Part shown: in pieces, positions 1 through 6,848 of the stretch | Layout of the letters: every line of letters begins with the position of its first letter | Position numbering within the stretch: position 1 is the stretch's first letter | Assembly (NCBI GenBank): GCA_002083595.1 | Contig: MSXT01000056.1 | Location: 1 to 14,668, forward strand | Direction of reading: 5' to 3' | Length of the DNA stretch: 14,668 nt | From: Proteobacteria bacterium ST_bin16 | GTDB lineage: Bacteria; Pseudomonadota; Gammaproteobacteria; Burkholderiales; Nitrosomonadaceae | Notes under the pieces: model-generated | Database searches by the model: none | Told to the model about the DNA's origin: nothing | Seen by the model: the letters and a program-made list of their open reading frames with translations, nothing else | Program-made: the position numbers and the translations under genes

Positions 1-21
1 AGCTGCGAGTCTTGCCAATAA
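1..21 (+). CDS. nrdA: Ribonucleoside-diphosphate reductase alpha subunit, last six codons (partial)
   Basis: Reading from base 1, the codons give S-C-E-S-C-Q followed by TAA at 19-21. Class Ia reductase alpha subunits end in a mobile tail with a Cys-x-x-Cys pair that passes electrons from thioredoxin or glutaredoxin to the active site, and this C-E-S-C-Q ending fits that tail. The gene lies immediately upstream of nrdB on the same strand, the usual nrdAB order. Only the last codons are in the window, so the call rests on the tail motif plus context. A palindrome-ended repeat begins about three bases after the stop. Confidence 0.75.
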   Translation, partial: SCESCQ

Positions 22-23
22 TT

Positions 24-166
24 CGAAACACCGATTAATTGCCTGCACAAGCGATTTGCTGCGTTGGGTGGTGCTCGGAAACTCGCCTATCTTGCGATAT
101 GTCTCGTTTCCTGCGCTCCATCCGCCTTGCAACTCATCTTGCTCGGCGAATTACTCAGTGTTTCTT
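24..166 (-). repeat. Degenerate copy of the 147-bp palindrome-ended repeat (MITE-like), between nrdA and nrdB
   Basis: Bases 24-40 and 149-166 are imperfect forms of the 19-bp terminal inverted repeats of the element at 5217-5363. The roughly 108-bp interior aligns along its whole length with the reverse complement of that element, including CTCGCCTATCTTG, GATATGTCT and the CGGCGAATTA end. No protein is encoded. The element starts just after the nrdA stop and ends 26 bases before the nrdB start, so any nrdAB transcript must carry it as a folded intercistronic spacer. It has diverged more than the second copy and so is probably older. The minus orientation is relative to the second copy. Confidence 0.85.
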
Positions 167-192
167 CAACAATATAAAAGAAGGAGTTCACC

Positions 193-1383
193 ATGCTGAC
201 ATTTGAAGACGAACCGCAACAACCGCAAACACCACCAGTCGGCGCCATGCCGCGCACCGCCTTGCACGATTTTGAATTGCCATTGACCACACCGGCGCGG
301 GATGACCGGGATCACAGCACTACCAGACATCAGGCGGCCGTGGATGACGTGGCCGGTAGCGCCAACCGCCGCATCTCAGTCGAGGACAAATCCATCATCA
401 ACTGCAAAGCGGACGTCAATCAACTGGTGCCGTTCAAGTACAAATGGGCCTGGGATAAATACCTCGGTGCTTGCGCCAACCACTGGATGCCACAGGAAAT
501 CAGCATGAGTCGCGACATTGCGTTGTGGAAAGACCCGAACGGCCTGACCGAGGATGAACGCCGCCTGGTCAAGCGCAACCTCGGTTTTTTTGTCACCGCC
601 GACTCATTGGCGGCGAACAACATCGTGCTCGGCACCTACCGCCACATCACCAACCCGGAATGCCGCCAGTATTTGCTGCGTCAGGCATTCGAGGAAGCGA
701 TTCATACCCATGCGTATCAATACATCGTTGAATCGCTGGGCCTGGACGAAGGCGAAATCTTCAACGCCTACCATGAAGTATCGTCGATCCGCGACAAGGA
801 CGAATTTCTGATTCCGTTCATCGACACGCTGACCAACCCGAACTTCAGAACTGGCACATTGGAAACCGACCAGCAATTGCTGAAAAGCTTGATCGTGTTC
901 GCCTGCATCATGGAAGGCTTGTTCTTCTACGTCGGCTTCACGCAAATCCTGGCGCTGGGCCGGCAAAACAAAATGACCGGCGCGGCCGAGCAGTACCAAT
1001 ACATCCTGCGCGACGAATCGATGCATTGTAATTTCGGCATCGACGTCATCAACCAGATCAAAATGGAAAATCCGCACCTGTGGACCAAAGCGTTCCGCGA
1101 TGAAATCAGCGCGTTGATGCAAAAAGCCGTGGCGCTGGAATACCGCTACGCCGAAGACACCATGCCGCGCGGCGTGCTCGGCATGAACGCGCCGATGTTC
1201 AAGGAATACTTGCGCTACATCGCCAACCGCCGCTGCCAGCAAATCGGCCTGGATGCGCTGTACCCGAACGCCAACAACCCGTTCCCGTGGATGTCGGAAA
1301 TGATCGATCTGAAGAAAGAGAAGAATTTCTTTGAGACGCGCGTGACCGAGTATCAAACGGGCGGGGCGTTGAGTTGGGATTGA
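193..1383 (+). CDS. nrdB: Ribonucleoside-diphosphate reductase class Ia, beta subunit
   Basis: NrdB is the R2 subunit that holds the diiron-tyrosyl radical cofactor and, with NrdA, reduces ribonucleoside diphosphates to deoxyribonucleotides in the cytoplasm. All expected metal ligands are visible: D137 (T-A-D-S), E168 and H171 (F-E-E-A-I-H), E241 (I-M-E-G) and E275 and H278 (R-D-E-S-M-H). The radical tyrosine is Y175. The spacings D to E of 31 and E to E of 34 match the E. coli enzyme (D84/E115 and E204/E238). The C-terminus is Tyr-containing (Y-Q-T-G-G-A-L-S-W-D), the part that in this family docks on NrdA. The length of 396 aa is normal for the longer betaproteobacterial form with an N-terminal extension. 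AAGGAG at 181-186 is six bases before the ATG and fixes the start. Confidence 0.97.
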   Translation: MLTFEDEPQQPQTPPVGAMPRTALHDFELPLTTPARDDRDHSTTRHQAAVDDVAGSANRRISVEDKSIINCKADVNQLVPFKYKWAWDKYLGACANHWMPQEISMSRDIALWKDPNGLTEDERRLVKRNLGFFVTADSLAANNIVLGTYRHITNPECRQYLLRQAFEEAIHTHAYQYIVESLGLDEGEIFNAYHEVSSIRDKDEFLIPFIDTLTNPNFRTGTLETDQQLLKSLIVFACIMEGLFFYVGFTQILALGRQNKMTGAAEQYQYILRDESMHCNFGIDVINQIKMENPHLWTKAFRDEISALMQKAVALEYRYAEDTMPRGVLGMNAPMFKEYLRYIANRRCQQIGLDALYPNANNPFPWMSEMIDLKKEKNFFETRVTEYQTGGALSWD

Positions 1384-1424
1384 GTATTGGTGAGTAATTG
1401 CTGCTGATGCTGATGCTGATTCGG

Positions 1425-1453
1425 TTTATGCAACATTTTTTGTTACATATATT
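1425..1453 (+). promoter_or_regulatory. Candidate sigma-70 promoter for the DUF1883-TIR gene
   Basis: TTTATG at 1425-1430 and TATATT at 1448-1453 are separated by exactly 17 bases. Transcription would start near 1460, just before the AGGAG at 1468-1472. The hexamers match consensus only partly, so this is a reading by eye. Confidence 0.35.
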
Positions 1454-1479
1454 ACGTTACGCATTTTAGGAGAAATCTT

Positions 1480-2244
1480 TTGCAGTTTATTCACACAGAT
1501 CTTGGATACAAGCAAAGAGGCGAAATTGTTGAGGTTACTCTTACAGCCGGTGCAAATGTCAGACTCATGGATAGTTCAAATTTTTCAGGCTATAAGAATG
1601 GGTGCCAACACCGATACTACGGAGGACTTGCAAAACGATCGCCCATTCGATTGGCTATCCCGAGCTCGGGTCGCTGGCATGTTGCTGTAGATATGCAAGG
1701 GCTGGTTGGTAGTACTCGTGCATCTGTTAGGATTTTGCCTGCACCGTTACCAGAAATTCGCGAAACTCCCTTGGCCGAAGTTCCAAGTTTAGTTAGAAAT
1801 AATCCGCCACCATCTGTTGAACCCAATAGCCAGTATCACGATGTTTTTATTTCACATGCATCCGAAGACAAGGAGGATATTGTTCGTCCTCTAGCCAATG
1901 CGTTGTCATCAAAAGGGCTCAACGTTTGGTACGACGAATTCACTCTTCGAATTGGCGATAGTCTTAGACAAAAGATCGACAGGGGTCTAGCAAGTAGTCG
2001 CGTTGGTTTAGTTGTTCTATCTCCATCATTTATTTCCAAGGGATGGACAAATTACGAACTCGACGGCATCGTGATCCGATCCGTTTCCGGTGAGCAGATA
2101 CTTCTCCCTATCTGGCATAACATCACCAAGCAACAGGTCATTGATTTCAGTCCATCACTAGCTGACAAAGTAGCCCGCAGTACAGCTACGCATACAGTTG
2201 ATGAAATTGCCGATGAAATTGCAGACCTTCTCAATTCCAAATAA
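1480..2244 (+). CDS. DUF1883 - TIR domain protein (candidate TIR NADase effector)
   Basis: This is a two-domain protein of 254 aa. Residues 1 to about 88 match DUF1883, with H-T-D-L-G, the run M-D-S-S-N-F, Y-K-N-G and H-R-Y-Y-G-G. A proline-rich linker follows. Residues about 119-254 are a TIR domain of the TIR_2 type: it opens H-D-V-F-I-S-H-A-S-E-D, continues with G-L-N-V-W-Y-D-E, and has W-T-N-Y-E-L with E193 at the position of the catalytic glutamate of NAD-cleaving TIR domains. There is no signal peptide or membrane segment. The start is TTG, chosen because AGGAG at 1468-1472 lies seven bases upstream and because DUF1883 normally begins at this point. The gene is alone, with no obvious partner, downstream of nrdB and in AT-richer sequence. 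Bacterial TIR proteins often act in phage defence by depleting NAD; that role is inferred here, and what DUF1883 senses is unknown. Confidence 0.88.
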   Translation: MQFIHTDLGYKQRGEIVEVTLTAGANVRLMDSSNFSGYKNGCQHRYYGGLAKRSPIRLAIPSSGRWHVAVDMQGLVGSTRASVRILPAPLPEIRETPLAEVPSLVRNNPPPSVEPNSQYHDVFISHASEDKEDIVRPLANALSSKGLNVWYDEFTLRIGDSLRQKIDRGLASSRVGLVVLSPSFISKGWTNYELDGIVIRSVSGEQILLPIWHNITKQQVIDFSPSLADKVARSTATHTVDEIADEIADLLNSK

Positions 2245-2320
2245 ATGCAACAATTTGTTCCAGCGTGGACTGTCGAAAGCTGTGTTTTTGTCATCCATTG
2301 AACTCAAACATTATGCGTAA

Positions 2321-2635
2321 ATGGCATTTAGTATGAGAAAGTTTCAAGTAGAAATAGAAGTTGAAGGAAAAAAGTACAACGCATTTGCAGCAGTTAAAAA
2401 TGGAATGTTGACAGTAAAGTCGATACCTTTTGGTAGCAAGACTGCATCAGAATCTAGTGACAATCTAATTTTAGCAAGGATATTGCTACACGAGTTGGTA
2501 AATAACCCAAAAAAGGGGTCAGACCCCATAAAAAATAATCATATTGATGTGTTATGTTTGTCAGCATATGGTACGATTTTATTTTTGGGAATTAAATCAT
2601 GCGAACGACCATTAATATCGATGAACAATTATTAG
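2321..2635 (+). CDS. Small conserved hypothetical protein with a probably altered C-terminus
   Basis: The first 65 codons read like a compact small protein: K-F-Q-V-E-I-E-V-E-G-K-K-Y-N-A, then G-M-L-T-V-K-S-I-P-F-G-S-K-T, then L-A-R-I-L-L-H-E-L-V. I recall a similar pattern in short conserved hypothetical proteins of about 60-70 aa, but assign no function. After H-E-L-V-N-N the frame enters the GGGGTCAGACCCC palindrome at 2515-2527 and continues as apparently random sequence until 2635, overlapping the first 37 bases of vapB. The natural stop was probably lost when the palindrome arrived. The start may be the ATG at 2321 or the one at 2333; neither has a clear ribosome binding site. It could be a decaying remnant rather than a working gene. 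Confidence 0.45.
   Translation: MAFSMRKFQVEIEVEGKKYNAFAAVKNGMLTVKSIPFGSKTASESSDNLILARILLHELVNNPKKGSDPIKNNHIDVLCLSAYGTILFLGIKSCERPLISMNNY
2515..2527. repeat. REP-type palindrome GGGGTCAGACCCC
   Basis: A 13-base perfect palindrome around a single central A, set between A-rich flanks. It lies just upstream of vapB and about 750 bases before a REP-associated tyrosine transposase gene. A related GGGGTCTGG sequence after a G run lies just past the transposase at 4036-4049. Short palindromes of this kind are the usual partners of RAYT proteins. Confidence 0.7.
2544..2572 (+). promoter_or_regulatory. Candidate promoter of the vapB-vapC-RAYT cluster
   Basis: TTGATG at 2544-2549 and TATGGT at 2567-2572 are 17 bases apart, giving a start near 2579 and a leader of about 20 bases to the vapB ATG. 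It lies between the REP palindrome and vapB, where an autoregulated antitoxin promoter would be expected. This is a visual match only. Confidence 0.35.
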
Positions 2636-2832
2636 CTTATGCCAAACTCCAAGCGGTTCAACAGGGATGCACATTAAAACAGGTTATTGAAGATGCGCTG
2701 CGTGAGTTTTTTTCTCGCCATCATTTGAAACAGGATCCGGTAAAGTTAGAAACAGTCTCGGGCACCGGTCTCAAGCCGGGTATTGATTTGGATAGTAGCC
2801 GCGGTTTGAGCGACATTATGGATGATCGTTAA
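2599..2832 (+). CDS. vapB: VapB family antitoxin (ribbon-helix-helix type)
   Basis: The protein is 77 aa. Its N-terminus M-R-T-T-I-N-I-D-E-Q-L-L followed by a helix and T-L-K-Q-V-I-E-D-A-L-R-E-F-F is the ribbon-helix-helix pattern of VapB antitoxins, which binds operator DNA. The tail from about residue 45, ending L-S-D-I-M-D-D-R, is the part that would occupy the VapC active site. GGGA at 2587-2590 lies eight bases before the ATG. The stop TAA shares its last A with the vapC ATG (overlap of one base). In this family the VapB-VapC complex represses its own promoter; that is expected here but not shown. The CDS start overlaps the dubious tail of the ORF upstream in another frame. Confidence 0.9.
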   Translation: MRTTINIDEQLLAYAKLQAVQQGCTLKQVIEDALREFFSRHHLKQDPVKLETVSGTGLKPGIDLDSSRGLSDIMDDR

Positions 2833-3272
2833 TGTTTCTAATGGATGTGAATGTCTTAGTCTATGCGCATCGAGAGGATACGCCGGAACATTCCGCTTAT
2901 CGCGAATGGTTGGAGACAACCATTAATGATACTGTTCCTTATGGTTATTCAGAGTTGGTATTAAGCGGTTTTTTGCGCGTTGTTACGCATCCGAGAATTT
3001 TTGAAGTGCCGTCTACCTTGTCCAGCGCGATTCGTTTCGCAAATCAGGTCAGAGAATCGCAGTCTGCCGTTTGTCTTGCGCCCGGGCCGATGCACTGGAA
3101 GATATTCTTGGCGTGTATCGAGCAAATTGATGCGAAAGGGAATGATATTGCCGATGCCTATCATGCGGCGTTGGCGATGGAGTGGAATTGTGTATGGGTG
3201 ACGACGGATAAGGGTTTTAAACGGTTTAAAGGTTTAAAAGTACGTCATCCGCTTACTTTGCTGGATGCCTGA
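2832..3272 (+). CDS. vapC: VapC family PIN-domain ribonuclease toxin
   Basis: This 146-aa PIN domain protein cleaves RNA in the VapC family and is blocked by VapB. The acidic site is present: D5 in M-D-V-N-V-L-V-Y-A, E41 in S-E-L-V-L-S-G-F, D108 in D-I-A-D-A-Y-H-A-A-L-A and D126 in T-T-D-K-G-F. The length is typical. The ATG overlaps the vapB stop by one base and has no strong ribosome binding site of its own, which points to translational coupling and keeps the toxin below the antitoxin. The stop TGA in turn shares its A with the ATG of the transposase-like gene downstream. The full set of catalytic residues suggests the toxin is intact. The RNA target cannot be read from the sequence. Confidence 0.92.
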   Translation: MFLMDVNVLVYAHREDTPEHSAYREWLETTINDTVPYGYSELVLSGFLRVVTHPRIFEVPSTLSSAIRFANQVRESQSAVCLAPGPMHWKIFLACIEQIDAKGNDIADAYHAALAMEWNCVWVTTDKGFKRFKGLKVRHPLTLLDA

Positions 3273-3967
3273 TGCCAAGAAAAAAGCGCTTTTATCAGCC
3301 TGGGGTACCGGTGCATGTGTTTCAACGCGGACATAATAAAGAACCGGTATTTTTTGATGATCAGGATTATTTGGCTTATTTGCGTTTTCTGAAAGCTGCA
3401 ACCGATGATTTGGGGTGTTTGGTCCATGCTTATGTGTTGATGACCAATCATGTGCATTTATTGGTAACACCGCAAGCTGAGAATGATATTAGCCTGCTGT
3501 TTCAACAGATAGGGCGCCATTTTGTGCCTTATATCAATAAAACTTATCGACGTCGAGGAAGTTTGTGGGAAGGGCGGCATAAGGGGAATATTCTAGAATC
3601 GGATGCTTATTTTCTGGTTTGTATGCGCTATATCGAAATGAATCCGGTACGTGCTGCAATGGTTGATCATCCGGGGCGGTACCGGTGGTCGAGCTATGCG
3701 GCAAACGCTCAAGGAATTGATAATGCGATTCTTCAGCCGCATGCGTTGTATCTGGCACTGGGGGAATCTCCTGAGGCGCGCCAAGCTGCCTATCGTGCAG
3801 GGTTTGATATTGAAGTTCAGCCGGATGAGCTTGAATTAATCCGTGCTTGCTTACATTCGGGTACGCCGCTGGGATGTGACCATTTCAAGAAAAAGATCGA
3901 GTCTGCTATCGGAAATCGAGTAGGTTATAGTAAGCGCGGTAGGCCAACAGTGCGTGGATTGAATTAA
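3272..3967 (+). CDS. REP-associated tyrosine transposase (RAYT, Y1_Tnp family)
   Basis: This is a 231-aa HUH-type single-strand DNA endonuclease related to IS200/IS605 TnpA. The metal-binding pair is H60-V-H62 in M-T-N-H-V-H-L-L-V. The R-Y-I-E-M-N-P-V-R-A segment at 119-128 carries Y120, the likely nucleophile. The start P-R-K-K-R-F-Y-Q-P-G-V-P-V-H-V-F-Q-R-G-H-N is characteristic, and the basic tail has the G-R-P ending seen in RAYTs. These proteins process short palindromic REP sequences; matching candidates sit on both sides at 2515-2527 and 4036-4049. The ATG overlaps the vapC stop (TGATG) and lacks a clear ribosome binding site, so translation probably depends on vapC translation. There are no terminal inverted repeats of a full insertion sequence, which fits a domesticated single-copy gene. 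Confidence 0.92.
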   Translation: MPRKKRFYQPGVPVHVFQRGHNKEPVFFDDQDYLAYLRFLKAATDDLGCLVHAYVLMTNHVHLLVTPQAENDISLLFQQIGRHFVPYINKTYRRRGSLWEGRHKGNILESDAYFLVCMRYIEMNPVRAAMVDHPGRYRWSSYAANAQGIDNAILQPHALYLALGESPEARQAAYRAGFDIEVQPDELELIRACLHSGTPLGCDHFKKKIESAIGNRVGYSKRGRPTVRGLN

Positions 3968-4035
3968 CAAAGAATGCACAAAGGAAATGAGAGTTGGCAT
4001 TGTGATTTGCAAACCGAAAACGCTTATTCTTTGAT

Positions 4036-4049
4036 GGGGGGGGGTCTGG
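4036..4049. repeat. Degenerate REP-type sequence after a nine-G run
   Basis: Bases 4036-4044 are nine consecutive G, and GGGGTCTGG follows at 4041-4049. GGGGTCTGACCCC is the reverse complement of the palindrome at 2515-2527; here the left half is intact and the right half is degraded. It lies 70 bases after the RAYT stop, so the two copies bracket vapB-vapC-RAYT. Confidence 0.5.
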
Positions 4050-4119
4050 TCTTGCTGTTTGTTATCTAATTTTGTTCATATATAAATGTTAATTAATTAT
4101 TGATATGTTCATGTTTATG

Positions 4120-4158
4120 TATTAATATGATCTATAATATGGACATATTAATATGAAC
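4120..4158 (+). promoter_or_regulatory. Promoter and candidate operator of the mobile mystery A/B pair
   Basis: TATTAATATGA occurs twice, at 4120-4130 and 4146-4156, 26 bases apart and flanking a consensus -10 TATAAT at 4133-4138. The second copy lies inside a perfect 12-base palindrome, CATATTAATATG, at 4144-4155 whose last three bases are the ATG of the regulator gene. This suits autorepression by the Xre-type protein. No convincing -35 was found. A start near 4145 would leave almost no leader, and no ribosome binding site is visible. Confidence 0.5.
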
Positions 4159-4617
4159 AAAAACCAAACATCGCTAGCTAGAAAGCAATTGGAAAGACGT
4201 CTCGCACCCTTGCGTGAGGCAGGGGTTGTTGCGCCGCCACGAGGATGGATAAAGGCCATTCGTGAAGCACTTGGCATGACTGCCCGCCAGCTTGCCGCAC
4301 GTATGGATGCTTCCCCTTCACGTATTCCGGTGATCGAAAAAGCGGAAGTGACGGGAGCAACCACGATCAAGACCTTGCGTGAAGCTGCCGAGGCAATGAA
4401 CTGTACCTTTGTGTATGCTTTCGTGCCGTCAAAACCGCTCGATGATATTCTGCGTGAGCGTGCCATCCAGAAAACGCGCAAAGACATTGCCCGGCTCGAT
4501 CACACCATGCGACTGGAAAACCAAGCTTTGCTCAAATCCGATCTCGACGATGAACAGCGGCGCATGGTCGAACTGATTCTATCAGGCTCACTAAAAGGGT
4601 TATGGGAGGATAAGTAG
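4153..4617 (+). CDS. Mobile mystery protein A (Xre-type HTH regulator, presumed antitoxin)
   Basis: The 154-aa protein has the layout of the mobile mystery protein A family (TIGR02612). An N-terminal K-Q-L-E-R-R-L-A-P-L-R segment is followed by a helix-turn-helix domain at about residues 32-96, with W-I-K-A-I-R-E-A-L-G-M-T-A-R-Q-L-A-A-R-M, then T-I-K-T-L-R-E-A-A-E-A-M-N-C-T-F-V-Y-A-F-V-P. A charged helical tail follows. Members are found beside mobile mystery protein B, a Fic protein, in scattered mobile contexts, as here. The pair is arranged like a toxin-antitoxin operon with eight bases between stop and start. The likely role is repression of its own operon through the palindrome over its start codon, and perhaps control of the Fic partner; both are inferred. 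Confidence 0.88.
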   Translation: MNKNQTSLARKQLERRLAPLREAGVVAPPRGWIKAIREALGMTARQLAARMDASPSRIPVIEKAEVTGATTIKTLREAAEAMNCTFVYAFVPSKPLDDILRERAIQKTRKDIARLDHTMRLENQALLKSDLDDEQRRMVELILSGSLKGLWEDK

Positions 4618-4624
4618 CATTGTC

Positions 4625-5218
4625 ATGTCGGATCCATTATTTATCGAGGACGATGATGCGAATACCCCACTTACAGACGAAGAGCGTGAGCAGCTTATTC
4701 CTGCCTATATCACGTTGCGGCACGAACTCAACGAAGCGGAGCAAATCAACATCGGTCAGGCGTTGCGCTGGGCTACCGCACGCAAGAAACGGGATGTGCT
4801 GGAGCAAAATTTCTTGCGCCAATTGCACAAGCGCATGTTCGGGGATGTGTGGCGTTGGGCAGGGCAATATCGCACCTCAGCCCGCAACATTGGTGTCGAT
4901 GCCTATCGGATCACAATGGATGTGCATCAAGCGATTGACGATGCTTGTTACTGGATCGAGCATAAAACCTATCCTCCGGATGAAATCGCGGTGCGGTTTA
5001 GTCACCGCCTTGTTGTAATCCATCCGTTTCCCAACGGAAACGGACGCATCTCGCGTCTTATCGGCGATCTTCTCGCCCAGCAGCTTGAACAGGAGTCATT
5101 CACATGGGGGCGTGCAAATCTGATTGATGCCGGAGAAACCCGCGCTCGCTATATTGAAGCCTTACGTGCCGCTGACAATCACGATATAAAGCCACTCCTG
5201 CTATTTGCGCGTTCTTAA
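4625..5218 (+). CDS. Mobile mystery protein B, Fic-domain protein
   Basis: This is a 197-aa Fic protein of the mobile mystery protein B family (TIGR02613). Fic domains usually transfer AMP from ATP to a hydroxyl side chain of a target protein. The active loop is H133-P-F-P-N-G-N-G-R-I-S-R144, with the catalytic His present. The residue normally acidic (D or E) in HxFx(D/E)GNGR is N137, which I recall as usual in this subfamily and which may alter metal binding or chemistry. Upstream lie the helices Q-I-N-I-G-Q-A-L-R-W-A and F-G-D-V-W-R-W-A-G-Q-Y-R. I see no clear (S/T)xxxE(G/N) inhibitory helix in either protein. GGGAGGA at 4604-4610 precedes the ATG by 14 bases. The TAA stop overlaps the end of a palindrome-ended repeat. 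Confidence 0.9.
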   Translation: MSDPLFIEDDDANTPLTDEEREQLIPAYITLRHELNEAEQINIGQALRWATARKKRDVLEQNFLRQLHKRMFGDVWRWAGQYRTSARNIGVDAYRITMDVHQAIDDACYWIEHKTYPPDEIAVRFSHRLVVIHPFPNGNGRISRLIGDLLAQQLEQESFTWGRANLIDAGETRARYIEALRAADNHDIKPLLLFARS

Positions 5219-5363
5219 GGAAACGCTGATTAATTCGGCGAACGAGAGGAAGCACGAGGCGGACGGAACGCAGCAGCCAAGACATATCAACAAGATAGGC
5301 GAGGATGCGAGTACCGTGCAACGAAGTGATTCGCTCGTGCAATCAATTAATCAGCGTTTCCTT
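5217..5363 (+). repeat. 147-bp palindrome-ended repeat with perfect 19-bp terminal inverted repeats (MITE-like)
   Basis: AAGGAAACGCTGATTAATT at 5217-5235 is repeated exactly inverted at 5345-5363. The 109-bp interior has no coding signal; it contains the direct repeat TTGCACG (read on the minus strand) and the small hairpin CGAAGTGATTCG. The element is related over its full length to bases 24-166 in the opposite orientation. The perfect ends suggest recent arrival or selection for the fold. Its first base lies inside the Fic stop codon. No clear target-site duplication can be seen. It could also act as a processing or termination structure after the Fic gene. Confidence 0.9.
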
Positions 5364-5459
5364 GACTGTTGGAATGATAAACTCATAGTAATTCAGCGAT
5401 GCGTTGGTAAACCAGAACCGCAATTTATTCAATGATCTAATTTGATGAGGTAACTATCT

Positions 5460-6845
<1,386 letters not shown>

Positions 6846-6848
6846 CGC

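Noticed and set aside
604..1356. 250-codon open frame on the minus strand
   Set aside because: It lies wholly inside nrdB, whose metal ligands and tail are complete, and its product is an Arg/His/Val/Gln-rich sequence typical of an antisense frame in GC-rich DNA.
1401..1420. Short tandem repeat of TGATGC after nrdB
   Set aside because: Only about three units, with no flanking structure; too short to call.
24..5363. Composite transposon formed by the two repeat copies
   Set aside because: Neither copy encodes a transposase, the first copy is strongly diverged, and the segment between includes the core gene nrdB, so transposition as a unit is unlikely.
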